Assembly (NCBI GenBank): GCA_019310525.1
Contig: JAFDEE010000006.1
Location: 1-49,863, forward strand
Origin: Deltaproteobacteria bacterium
GTDB lineage: Bacteria > Desulfobacterota > DSM-4660 > Desulfatiglandales > HGW-15
Length of the DNA stretch: 49,863 bases
Direction of reading: 5' to 3'
Both the position numbers and the translations under genes were made by a program. The notes beneath the pieces are model-generated. The model was not told the DNA's origin and ran no database searches. It saw only the letters and a list, made by a program, of their open reading frames with translations. Shown here in pieces: positions 35,375 to 44,161 of the stretch; the stretch's first letter is position 1; the number at the start of each line of letters is the position of its first letter.

Positions 35375-36219
35375 TCACGATCAAAGACCTGGTTTTTGCT
35401 TACGACAAGGGGAAAGAGCCGGTCCTTCGGGGGATTGATCTCCAAATCGAGGAGGGATCCTACGTGGCTCTGGTGGGTCCCAACGGCTGTGGCAAGACCA
35501 CCCTGTTGAGGCACCTCAACGGGTTGCTCCTTCCCACCCGGGGAACCGTGCTGGTGGACGGACTGGACACCAGGGACCCGAAGTCCCTTGAAAAAATCAG
35601 GCAAAGGGTAGGGATGATCTTCCAAAACCCGGACAACCAGATCGTCGGAATGACCGTGGAGGAAGACGTCGCCTTCGGCCCCGGGAACCTGGGCCTGGAT
35701 CCCGGAGAGATCCGCAGGAGGGTACGACGATCCCTTGAGACGGTGGGAATGGTTGCATATGCCCAGAGCCCTCCCCATGCCCTCTCAGGCGGGGAAAAAC
35801 AACTGGTGGCCATTGCCGGGGTCCTGGCCATGGACCCCCGCCACATCGCCCTTGACGAACCCACCTCCTTTCTGGACCCGGGAGGGCGAAAGCGGGTTCT
35901 CGGCGCAATCCAGGCCCTTAATGAGCGAGGCATCACTGTGATCCACGTTTCCCACGACATGAACGAGATCACGGGCGCAGACCGGGTCCTTGTCATGGAC
36001 CGGGGCCGAATCGTCCTGGACGGGGCCCCGAGAGAGGTCTTCTCCAGGCTGGAACAGCTCCGGGACCTGGGCCTGGACGTGCCGGTCGTAACGGATCTTT
36101 TCTGGAGACTACGCCGGATAGGTGTCGATGTCCCTCCAGGGGTTCTGAGCGTGAAAGACGCCTGCTGGGCTCTGTCGGCCCTGATCCCGCACCCCGGAGA
36201 GGGACAAAAGGGAAGCTGA
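35371..36219 (+). CDS. ECF transporter ATPase (BioM/EcfA-like)
   Basis: A 282-residue ATP-binding subunit. Walker A GPNGCGKTTL, Q-loop FQNPDNQ, signature LSGGEKQ, Walker B HIALDEPT and switch His in HVSHD are all present. The FQNPDNQIVGMTVEEDVAFGPGNLGL segment is typical of ECF-type ATPases. Only one ATPase gene is present, so it would act as a homodimer, as in BioMNY systems. It overlaps bioY by 4 bp and the T-component gene by 1 bp. Confidence 0.94.
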   Translation: MITIKDLVFAYDKGKEPVLRGIDLQIEEGSYVALVGPNGCGKTTLLRHLNGLLLPTRGTVLVDGLDTRDPKSLEKIRQRVGMIFQNPDNQIVGMTVEEDVAFGPGNLGLDPGEIRRRVRRSLETVGMVAYAQSPPHALSGGEKQLVAIAGVLAMDPRHIALDEPTSFLDPGGRKRVLGAIQALNERGITVIHVSHDMNEITGADRVLVMDRGRIVLDGAPREVFSRLEQLRDLGLDVPVVTDLFWRLRRIGVDVPPGVLSVKDACWALSALIPHPGEGQKGS

Positions 36220-37028
36220 TGTACGCCCTTGGTCAATTCATTCCTTCAAACTCCCTGATTCACGGCCTGGATCCTCGAACCAAGACCCTCAGCGTGATCC
36301 TCCTGAGCCTCGTGATCCTCAATTCCCAGCCGGCGGCGGCAGCCGTCTTCACCCTGTTCCTTCTCTCCCTCATCCCCTTGTCCCGAATCCCGGCCGGCGC
36401 GTTTCTCCGGGCATTGAAGCCAGCCCTGCCCTTTCTACTGCTCCTCTTCGGGATCCATCTCCTGTTCACCGGGGGCGCTCCCATTCCACCTTTTCCGGAC
36501 TGGCGGATCACCGTCACATACGAAGGCCTCCTCAAAGGAACTCTCGTGATCTGGCGGTTCGCCCTGCTCCTCATGAGTGCATCGTTCTTGACCTTCACCA
36601 CTTCCCCTTCCGAACTGGTCTGCGGCCTCGAATGGTTACTGCGCCCCCTGAATATTCTGGGAATCTCGTCCCGGGACGTCGCACTCATGGTCTCCCTGGC
36701 CCTTCGGTTCGTCCCGACCCTCCTTGAAGAGATCCGGATGATCCGCGAGGCCCAGATGGCCCGCGGCGCCGCCTTCGGCACCGGGGGTCTCAAGAAAAGG
36801 GCCCGAAGCATCCTGTTCCTCTTGACACCCCTTCTGAACAACTCGATTCGGAGGGCGGACGATCTGGCCATGGCCATGGAAAGCAGGGGTTACGGCCGGG
36901 GGGCCCGGACCTCCATGAGGGAACTCAAATTGAGGTATAAGGACTTCCTGGCCTTGGCGGCGGTAATCCTCTGCTCCGGACTCCCCTTTCTCCTAAAGGA
37001 CCTCCTTCCCTCCTTCCCGGCTTGCTGA
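36219..37028 (+). CDS. ECF transporter transmembrane T component (BioN/EcfT-like)
   Basis: A 269-residue membrane coupling protein with about five or six helices. EcfT features: SLIHGLDPRTKTLSVILL at the N-terminus and two coupling-helix motifs with Ala-Arg-Gly (MARGAAFG, ESRGYGRGARTS). It links the ATPase dimer to BioY. Last gene of the birA operon; the reading frame ends 76 bp before the region where the next protein begins. Confidence 0.93.
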   Translation: MYALGQFIPSNSLIHGLDPRTKTLSVILLSLVILNSQPAAAAVFTLFLLSLIPLSRIPAGAFLRALKPALPFLLLLFGIHLLFTGGAPIPPFPDWRITVTYEGLLKGTLVIWRFALLLMSASFLTFTTSPSELVCGLEWLLRPLNILGISSRDVALMVSLALRFVPTLLEEIRMIREAQMARGAAFGTGGLKKRARSILFLLTPLLNNSIRRADDLAMAMESRGYGRGARTSMRELKLRYKDFLALAAVILCSGLPFLLKDLLPSFPAC

Positions 37029-37104
37029 AGCGGTACACCTCGACTATACTTTTTTCCCTAAAAACGGTATTCGCCGATTACAGATCACAGGAGGGGGTGA
37101 AACC

Positions 37105-40100
37105 ATCTCAAAACATTACTGTACGACTGCGATTTCCCCTCACGGGAAAGGGAACCCCGGGAAGTTTCTTGCGGGTCGGCTTGTCTTCGGATTCCTGGCC
37201 TGGATTTTTTTCTCCCTTTCCTATCCTTCCTGCCTTTTGGGGAAGGAACCCCCGGAAGCGGACCTCCTGGACCGGGCCCTCGGGACCCTGGGCATGAGCA
37301 AAAAGGATGTCTACATGCGGCCCGATCTCTCAGGGAGCGATTTCGTCTTCGGGTTATTCTCCAGGTGGATGAAAGACCCCCTTTCCGCCCCTGCCGAGGC
37401 CCAAGGTTCGGCCCGGGAAATTCTCCGGGCCGCGGACCGACCCAGCCGATTCCTGGCCTCCCTTGCGGCACCCGCTGATCTTGCGCCTGCCATGCCCCGG
37501 CCTCCAACAGTGCTCATCCGCTATCCCCTTCCACTCCACCTCCCGGATCCCCTGGACCGGGCTGTCCGCATTCTCCTGGATGCCCTTGGACGGGCCCACG
37601 AATGGCTGACTCCCCTGACGGAGAATCTCCACCCCGGCGAGGCCGCGCTCCTCGAGAAATACCTTTATCCCTCCGGTGTCCCCGGGATGGTTGAGGACCA
37701 GGACTCCGAAGACCTTTTCCGAATCGAAGAGGCGCGACAAGCCTTGGCGGCCGCCGAGAAGACCGATCGGAAAGCGATTCTCCGTGCCGGCCTGGTTCTC
37801 GCCGAGGCCCTGGAAAGGGCTGCGGATCTGCTTCAAAGGGAAGGGGCTCTATTGGCGGATTTTCCATCCCTTTCCTTCATGACCCCGATCGGCAGGGTGG
37901 TGATCGGCGGCACGGGGCCGGATATCCACGAGGGAGAGGCGGCCCTGGTCCTGGACCTGGGAGGAGACGACCTTTACCGGGGCCCGGTTGCCTCGGGCCG
38001 TGACGGAAAATGCTCGCTGGTCCTGGACCTGCGGGGAAATGATTCCTACATAGGCGGTGACCTTTCCCAGGGGGCGGGACTGCGGGGAATCGGCATCCTC
38101 TGGGATATGGGCGGAGACGATCTTTACAGCGCGGGACGGTGCTCCCAGGGAGCAGGCATTTTCGGAATCGGGCTGCTGCTTGACGGCGGCGGTTCGGATA
38201 CCTACCTCGGAGAAAGTTTCACCCAGGCCGCATCCCTCTGGGGATGGGGAGGGCTTGCCGACCTCGGAGGAGAAGACGTCTACCTGTGCCGTAAGGCCGG
38301 ACAGGCCTACGCCGAGGTTCTCGGCGTCTCCTGCCTGGCAGATCTTTCCGGAAACGACCGCTACCTGGCAGGCAGAAAAACACCCGACCGAAGGGAACCC
38401 GGCATGAACCAAAGCATGGCCCAGGGATTCGCCGTTGGGATGCGGAACCTCACCGGGGGAGGATTCGCCCTCCTGGCCGACGCCACGGGAAACGACCACT
38501 ACCAATGCCAGTATTTCGGTCAGGGGGCCTCTTACTGGATGGGTGTGGGGGTGCTCTACGATGAACGGGGCAAGGACACCTATGTTGCAAGGCGATATGC
38601 CCAAGGGGCCGGGATTCATTATTCCCTTGGCATGCTCCTGGACGCGGATGGAGACGATCACACCGTCTCCTGGGCGGTCTCCCAGGGCTGCGGCCACGAC
38701 TGCGGGGTGGGCCTCCTCATAAATGAGAGCGGGCAGGACACCTATTTTTCGGACTGGCTGTGCCTCGGGGCCTCTGAGGCCAACGGAATCGGCCTGTTCG
38801 TGGATAACGGGGGCGACGACGGATACGACAACAAGAGCGGAATGGGAGTGGGACATCTCACGAAATCAAGGCGGTCGGGAGGGCTTGGAATCTTCCTGGA
38901 CGCCGGGGGCAAGGACAGGTACTCGTCCCCGGGCGGGAACGGCCGAACCTGGGGCTCTACCCCATGGGGCGTAGGAATCGACGGCGAGCAAAGGGTCTCC
39001 TCCAGTCCCCACCTGGCTCTCCCCGAGTCCCCGCCGAAAAAGCCCGAACCTGCGCGACTTGAAAAGGAGGAGGAGAAAGCGCGGCTGCTGAAACAGATGG
39101 ACAGGGCGCAACAGGCCCCCCTTCCCGAAAAGGTGCAGAGGCTGCTGGCTGTGGCATCACATTGGGGCCATGAAAGAGAACTCCCGGTAGAGGCAAAGGA
39201 AGAACTACTCGAACTCCCGGGCCGGGAATCCTCCCCGGTCATGGTGAATCTACTGGATACACCCGACGTATTGAGTCTCCTTTTCATGGACCGCTTTTTC
39301 ATGGTGCACGCCTTCCAGTCCCTTTCTTTTTTGAGAAAGAAACTGGAATCCGCCGGCCCCTTGCTTGCCTCCAGGATCCTTTTCCAGCTCGGAAGGCTCA
39401 GGGATTCCAAAGACGTTGCGAGCTGTTTGTCTTTCTTGGACCATCCTTCCTGGAAGGTGAGGGCGCAAGCCATACGGGCCCTGGGTCAGACCCTGGAGAA
39501 AAAACGCCTGAGAGACTTGCTCCCCATGCGGGAGGCCTTTATCAAGGCCCGGACCTGTAAGTCTCCGAAACCCATTGACACCTATCTCCTTAAGAAGGGA
39601 AATCCCGCCAAGGCCCTTTCCGTCTTGGCACGGGCCGTGCCCCTGGATTACCGCACTTACAAGCGCTTCGAAAAGGGGCCGGTCACGGGAGAGGGGAAAA
39701 AATATTACAGGGATTGTGCCGGCCTCCTCTTCCGTCATTCAGAAAGAGTGATCTCCACCCTTGAAAGCTGGATAGAGAGTATAGAGAATTCCGACCCGAT
39801 CGGGAAGCGCATCGCCCATTACCTAGGTGACCCGGACCCCGCCATTAGAAAGGCGGCGGTTTACGCCCTGGGACAAATGGAGTACTCCCCCGCCCTTCCC
39901 GGGATCATCCATACCTTGTATGACACCGACAGGTGGGTGCGGGATGCGGCTGTCCTCTCACTTGCACGCTTCGGAGACAGTGCAGTCGATCTCCTCGCAT
40001 CCGCTCTGAAAAAGTCATCTAGACCTTCTTCCCGGATCCTTTTACTCAGGGCCCTAGGAAGGATCAAAGGCCCCAGGGTGGAAGAAGCCATCCGACCCTA

Positions 40101-40170
40101 TCTCGAGGATCCCCACCCAGGGGTGAGACGGGCCGCTGAAAGCGCCTTGGATAAGCAGGGACGTCAATGA
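37105..40170 (+). CDS. Exported repeat protein: twelve GxDxY repeats plus HEAT-like repeats
   Basis: I do not recognise the protein. Counting from the TTG at 37237 (977 residues), residues 1-215 are a helical and Pro-rich N-terminus. Residues 240-562 hold twelve copies of a glycine-rich unit (GGDDLY, RGNDSY, GGSDTY and so on) with near 26-residue spacing and an SQGAGxxGxG tail, suggesting a beta-solenoid. A charged linker (600-625) is followed by helical repeats, clearest at 855-975 (PDPAIRKAAVYALGQ, RWVRDAAVLSLARFG, PGVRRAAESAL), of HEAT type. The frame stays open upstream and encodes a signal-like segment (RLVFGFLAWIFFSLSYPSC). No ATG, GTG or TTG lies there; ATC 37105 follows AGGAGGGGG at proper spacing, so start is provisional. 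Other readings: a frameshift near the N-terminus. Confidence 0.7.
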   Translation: MSKHYCTTAISPHGKGNPGKFLAGRLVFGFLAWIFFSLSYPSCLLGKEPPEADLLDRALGTLGMSKKDVYMRPDLSGSDFVFGLFSRWMKDPLSAPAEAQGSAREILRAADRPSRFLASLAAPADLAPAMPRPPTVLIRYPLPLHLPDPLDRAVRILLDALGRAHEWLTPLTENLHPGEAALLEKYLYPSGVPGMVEDQDSEDLFRIEEARQALAAAEKTDRKAILRAGLVLAEALERAADLLQREGALLADFPSLSFMTPIGRVVIGGTGPDIHEGEAALVLDLGGDDLYRGPVASGRDGKCSLVLDLRGNDSYIGGDLSQGAGLRGIGILWDMGGDDLYSAGRCSQGAGIFGIGLLLDGGGSDTYLGESFTQAASLWGWGGLADLGGEDVYLCRKAGQAYAEVLGVSCLADLSGNDRYLAGRKTPDRREPGMNQSMAQGFAVGMRNLTGGGFALLADATGNDHYQCQYFGQGASYWMGVGVLYDERGKDTYVARRYAQGAGIHYSLGMLLDADGDDHTVSWAVSQGCGHDCGVGLLINESGQDTYFSDWLCLGASEANGIGLFVDNGGDDGYDNKSGMGVGHLTKSRRSGGLGIFLDAGGKDRYSSPGGNGRTWGSTPWGVGIDGEQRVSSSPHLALPESPPKKPEPARLEKEEEKARLLKQMDRAQQAPLPEKVQRLLAVASHWGHERELPVEAKEELLELPGRESSPVMVNLLDTPDVLSLLFMDRFFMVHAFQSLSFLRKKLESAGPLLASRILFQLGRLRDSKDVASCLSFLDHPSWKVRAQAIRALGQTLEKKRLRDLLPMREAFIKARTCKSPKPIDTYLLKKGNPAKALSVLARAVPLDYRTYKRFEKGPVTGEGKKYYRDCAGLLFRHSERVISTLESWIESIENSDPIGKRIAHYLGDPDPAIRKAAVYALGQMEYSPALPGIIHTLYDTDRWVRDAAVLSLARFGDSAVDLLASALKKSSRPSSRILLLRALGRIKGPRVEEAIRPYLEDPHPGVRRAAESALDKQGRQ

Positions 40171-40434
40171 AATTTAGATATTCGAAATATGAAATTAGGA
40201 ATGTCCCGCTTTATCCAAACGTGAACCGGTTCAAGGGCGTTTTATCGGAAATCCGGATCCTGCCGGAGATCGTCAGGCTCCGGGTAGTCGTCGGGGAGAC
40301 CCCGCTCCGGGTTGAGATGCCCCATCAGACCTTTGATTGGGGCTCCGGAAAGGGCAGGATGTCTTCTTAATCATCAAATTGAGGAGAGTAAAGGTGATTA
40401 TGAATAAGGACGACCCCTTTTCGCTTTTCACGGT
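40171..40434. other. Intergenic region, convergent genes
   Basis: The repeat-protein gene and the minus-strand peptidase gene converge here. I see no gene and no strong terminator; a short frame at 40167-40370 has no recognisable features. Confidence 0.4.
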
Positions 40435-41511
40435 TCAGCAGGTCTCCTTCAAGATATTTCGAATGATTTCAACGCTCTTCATCATGTCTCCAACAGTAAT
40501 ATGCTCCTCTTTTGTGTGTTCCGACCGCACCCCTATCCCCATAACCACCGTTTCTGTTCCCTTTTCATTATAAATAGCGGCATCGGTCCCGGCGCATATG
40601 ACTTTGGTATTAGGGGCAAGACCTGCACTGACAATCGCCCTTTTGGCAATTGCTACCGATTCAGCGTCTTCCGGAACCTGGTAGCATTTCACCAGGAGTT
40701 CCATAGTGATCTCCGCCTTTGCTCCGATAGACTCCGCTGCATTTTGAAATATCCGGCCTATCAATTCACTCCTCCCAAGGCATTTCTCATGCGTTTGACT
40801 GCGACACTCAACCTTTACTTCCGTTTTTTCCGGCACCGCATTGAGGACCTCCCCGCCCCGGATGACCCCAACGTTCACTGTTGTCTCATCATCCACCCAT
40901 CCTTCTTTTATCATGGATATCGCATATGACGCAGCCTTGATGGAAGATATGCCTTTTTCCGGCTCCATTCCCGCATGGGCCGATCTACCGGTGATATCCA
41001 CTTTGATACTCATGTAAGACGGGCCGCCGATGATAATGTCCTCTAAGCTGTCTGAATCCATCACGAACCCAAAATCCGATTTAAGAAGGGAGGTGTCGAT
41101 ATTCTTGGCCCCTTTGAACCCGATCTCTTCTTCTCTTGACACCGCGATCTCTATTGGAGGGTGACGGTCGACTGTCTTTATCGCCTCTACGAGTTCTGCA
41201 ATACCTGCCTTGTCATCCGCACCAAGTATAGTATTTCCTCGAGATCTTATGATTTGACCTTCAAGTACGGGTTCAATGCCGATACCAGGTTTGACCGTAT
41301 CCGCATGAACCCCGAAAAGCACAGATCTATCGGAACTTGAATTCCTGGCAGGCACCTTAGCTATCAAGTTTCCGTAATCATCTATAAAGCATTCGGCTCC
41401 CAATTCCTTTGAAAATAAGCCTTTGAGATAACCGATGAAATCCTTCTCATTGCCGGATTCGCTGCTGATCCGAACCATCCTGAAAAAAGTCTCTATTAAC
41501 TCTTGTTCCAT
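40435..41511 (-). CDS. M20-family metallopeptidase, PepT-like
   Basis: A 358-residue zinc exopeptidase of the M20/M25/M40 type. Metal ligands are visible: His 69 and Asp 71 (VHADTV), Asp 99 or 100 (LGADD), Glu 127-128 (REEEIGF) and Asp 152 or 154 (VMDSDS), with a late His in EHTKEEH. Residues 170-280 form the inserted dimerisation domain (SYMSIKVDITGRSAHAG). The sequence is nearest the PepT-like branch, so dipeptide, tripeptide or acyl-amino acid hydrolysis is plausible. It is the last gene of the minus-strand island, 133 bp after the metalloenzyme pair, and is probably co-expressed with it. Confidence 0.88.
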   Translation of the reverse strand: MEQELIETFFRMVRISSESGNEKDFIGYLKGLFSKELGAECFIDDYGNLIAKVPARNSSSDRSVLFGVHADTVKPGIGIEPVLEGQIIRSRGNTILGADDKAGIAELVEAIKTVDRHPPIEIAVSREEEIGFKGAKNIDTSLLKSDFGFVMDSDSLEDIIIGGPSYMSIKVDITGRSAHAGMEPEKGISSIKAASYAISMIKEGWVDDETTVNVGVIRGGEVLNAVPEKTEVKVECRSQTHEKCLGRSELIGRIFQNAAESIGAKAEITMELLVKCYQVPEDAESVAIAKRAIVSAGLAPNTKVICAGTDAAIYNEKGTETVVMGIGVRSEHTKEEHITVGDMMKSVEIIRNILKETC

Positions 41512-41644
41512 GAATCTTTCCTCACCATATTTCCCGGCTCATCAAAAACCGCCGCCGTCTTGAGTATCAAATCTTTTTCCCCTTCCGGCACCAAGCCCAC
41601 CTACGGGTCCCTTTATGGACCCCTAAGCAACGGTGAAACCCCCT

Positions 41645-42691
41645 TTAGTGTCCACAAGCCTTTGCCAGGTCCCGCAGTTCCGGGTGAACCACCTCACCTT
41701 CCCTGGTTATGGACTGGCCATCGCAGGTCACGGAACACGCCAGGCTGATCCCATCTATATGGGATGCAGCCTCTCTCGGCTCTCCTCCCGAATACATGGG
41801 GCCCTGATAACCGAAACCCCATTCTGTACATCCCCACACCCTTTCATCTTCCGTAGTAGCATACCCAAGTTTCGCCCTTGGGTTGAAACCATAGCAGACA
41901 TGAGCGGCCAGATACATATCGGGATCATCCAATTTTTCGAACCATTTCTTTACGATCTCGGCTTCTTTACCCCCTCTGATCTCCTGGATTCTTCCATTTT
42001 CAACTTCGTAAACAACAGGTTCTGATACAACCCCTATGTCTGCTTCACCGCCGCCCGAAATAGCCCCGTCAAAAACAATGGTTCCATTAATAGTATCCTC
42101 CTTCGGTGCCCAGCCGATCTGGCCTATGAGAAAATGCCCCCCTGGTGTATCCGCTATGTGTTCATTTGCAAAAGGACGATCGGGATGGTTTTCAAAAGTG
42201 ACGTTCGTTCCCGCCGCATTTACGATCTTCATTTCCTTTGCTCGCTTCGTTATCTCAACAACCTTTTCCTGGAATGCAATTTGGGCCTGGATATCCACTT
42301 CTCCTATACAGCGGATCAATTGATCAGTAGACAAACCTCCTAGCATAAGGTTTCGTGTACGCCCATTCGTTACCGCCCGTGTCCAAGGGGTCCCATATAG
42401 AAGCCACTGGTTGTTCAGTTCGATCCAGGCGTCTGTCGCAGGGCAAGCAGCGAAAAGGGGTTCCGGCAGATAAGGGTCACAGGCCTTGCCGTAGCCCCTG
42501 GGAGTAGTGTGCCAGGCCACCATTACCTTTGCTCCCAGGGCCTCGCCCGCCTTGGCCATCTCTTCCGCCACTCTGAAGTCGCTGATGGAATCGATGGTAA
42601 TTAAAAGGCTTTCCCCCTCTTTGATTCGGATTATCTCCTTAACGGTTTTATAGGCCGCTTTAAACAATTCGAGGTCTTTGCTGGTAGGCAT
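41645..42691 (-). CDS. NicX/M29-like metalloenzyme (paralog 1)
   Basis: A 348-residue protein related to the aminopeptidase T (M29) fold and to 2,5-dihydroxypyridine 5,6-dioxygenase NicX. The NicX Fe(II) ligands, as I recall them His 265, His 318 and Asp 320, have counterparts His 264 (AAHVCYGFNP), His 311 and Asp 313 (SHIDGIS), and the length fits NicX (about 350) better than M29 enzymes (about 400). Typical segments: LLITIDSISDFRVAEEMAKAGEALGAKV and GQIGWAPKEDTINGTIVFDG. The paralog 358 bp upstream keeps the same ligands. The substrate is unknown: a ring-opening dioxygenase or an amide/peptide hydrolase are both possible. Confidence 0.78.
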   Translation of the reverse strand: MPTSKDLELFKAAYKTVKEIIRIKEGESLLITIDSISDFRVAEEMAKAGEALGAKVMVAWHTTPRGYGKACDPYLPEPLFAACPATDAWIELNNQWLLYGTPWTRAVTNGRTRNLMLGGLSTDQLIRCIGEVDIQAQIAFQEKVVEITKRAKEMKIVNAAGTNVTFENHPDRPFANEHIADTPGGHFLIGQIGWAPKEDTINGTIVFDGAISGGGEADIGVVSEPVVYEVENGRIQEIRGGKEAEIVKKWFEKLDDPDMYLAAHVCYGFNPRAKLGYATTEDERVWGCTEWGFGYQGPMYSGGEPREAASHIDGISLACSVTCDGQSITREGEVVHPELRDLAKACGH

Positions 42692-43049
42692 AACTTATCG
42701 CCTCCTGTTCCCGGGCCTCTGGGAGGCCTTTCGGCTTGCCGATTATTGTCCCATTCGGGAAATGAGAGAAACCTGCGTCTTCAGGCGAAGACTTCAATTC
42801 GTTCATTTCTTTGAGTAGGGTTCAAGGATCCAAGGGTTCAAGTGGCCGAGTGATTATTGAAGAACCGAAATAAGCCGACCTCAATGCATTTCACTTGACT
42901 CCTCAGCCCCTCACATAAAACGGGGTTCAAGGAGTCGAGGGGTCCAGGGGTCAAGTGAGAAAAAGGATTTGAGATGAAATGATTTTCACTTGGACCCTTG
43001 AACCCTGAACCCTTGGCCCCTAAAGCTATAGGTTTCAGCCGATAGTAGT
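42692..43049. repeat. Repeat-rich spacer between the NicX-like paralogs
   Basis: No gene. The sequence is a patchwork of short repeats of the form GGGTTCAAGG, AAGTGAAAATCAT and GGCCCCTAAAGCTATAGG. The block at about 42975-43045 is the inverse of 14713-14770, including the hairpin bases. It interrupts what is otherwise a compact operon. Confidence 0.55.
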
Positions 43050-44093
43050 TTACTTTCCCAAGGGCTTGGCCAACTCGGCAAGTTTAGGGTCGATCACCTT
43101 TCCTTCATCCAAAATCTGGCGGCCGTCCAGCCACACTGATGAGTTAAGGCAGATGCCATCACAATGGGTTACCGCCTCACCCGCGTTTCCCTCGAAAAAC
43201 GGCCCCTGGTAGCCGAAGCCCCACTCGGTACTGCCCCAGATCCGCTCATCCTCGGTGCAGAGGCCCGAAAGCCGCGCGCCTGGATTGAAACCGTAACAGA
43301 CATGGGCCATATTGTACATGTTGTCATCATTTAAGTTCTTCAGCCAATCGGCCAGGAATTTCGCTTCCTCACCGCCTACAATGTCCACGATACGTCCCTT
43401 TTCCACAACCAATTTGATGGGCGTTTTGAGGATACCCAGGTCGGCAGGTCCGCCACCGGAAAAAGAACCATCAAAAACGATCTCGCCGTTGATGGTCTCT
43501 TCCAAAGGCGCCCATCCGATCTGGCCCAACAGGAAGTGCGGGCCGGGCGTTGAGGCATGGCATTCATTGGTGACCGCTCGACCTGCGTTTGTAAAGGACA
43601 CGTCGGTGCCGGCCGGAGTGGTGATGCGCATCTCTTTTGCGGCATGGGTCATTTCCACCACTGCGGTCATAAACTCACGCAAAGCCTTGAGATCAATAGC
43701 CCCGATGCAGCGATTGATCATGTCCACGTCGAGCCCTCCCAGGAACAAATAGCGGGTTTTCGTGCCTTCCCGCATGGCCTCCTCCCAGGCGGAATTGTAA
43801 AGAAGCCACTGGTTGTTGAGTTCCACCCAGGCATCGGCCCTGAGGATAGCCCCATAAAGGGAGTCCGGAAGGTAGGGGTCTCCCACCTTGCCATAGCCGG
43901 GTGGGGTGGAGTGGTATGCGATCATGGTCTTGGCGCCGGCACATTCTCCGGCCCGGGCCATGCCCTCGGCAATACTAAAATCAGCTTTGGAGTCGATGGT
44001 TATGAGTAAGGTCTCGCCGGGCTTGACCTCCAAGATATTAAAGATTGTCTTATGACAGGACACGGCCAGCTCAAGCTCTTGACTGCCAATCAT
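43050..44093 (-). CDS. NicX/M29-like metalloenzyme (paralog 2)
   Basis: A 347-residue protein clearly homologous to the product encoded at 41645-42691. Conserved blocks: LLITIDSKADFSIAEGMARAGE, TPPGYGKVGDPYLPDSL, DAWVELNNQWLLYN and GQIGWAPLEETINGEIVFDG. Candidate metal ligands are again His 264 (MAHVCYGFNP), His 310 and Asp 312 (THCDGIC). It immediately follows livM, 68 bp away, so it belongs to the transporter operon. The two copies differ around residues 105-120 and 165-185, which could reflect different substrates or a heteromeric enzyme. Confidence 0.78.
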   Translation of the reverse strand: MIGSQELELAVSCHKTIFNILEVKPGETLLITIDSKADFSIAEGMARAGECAGAKTMIAYHSTPPGYGKVGDPYLPDSLYGAILRADAWVELNNQWLLYNSAWEEAMREGTKTRYLFLGGLDVDMINRCIGAIDLKALREFMTAVVEMTHAAKEMRITTPAGTDVSFTNAGRAVTNECHASTPGPHFLLGQIGWAPLEETINGEIVFDGSFSGGGPADLGILKTPIKLVVEKGRIVDIVGGEEAKFLADWLKNLNDDNMYNMAHVCYGFNPGARLSGLCTEDERIWGSTEWGFGYQGPFFEGNAGEAVTHCDGICLNSSVWLDGRQILDEGKVIDPKLAELAKPLGK

Positions 44094-44161
44094 TATCTCT
44101 CTCCTTTTCTATGACTCATTCAGCTTGTTCATTCAAAAGGTCGGGAAGGCGTCGGCCCCTC

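Noticed and set aside
42692-43049. CRISPR-like array, from repeated GGTTCAAGG motifs
   Set aside because: The repeats are irregular in length and spacing and there are no cas genes.
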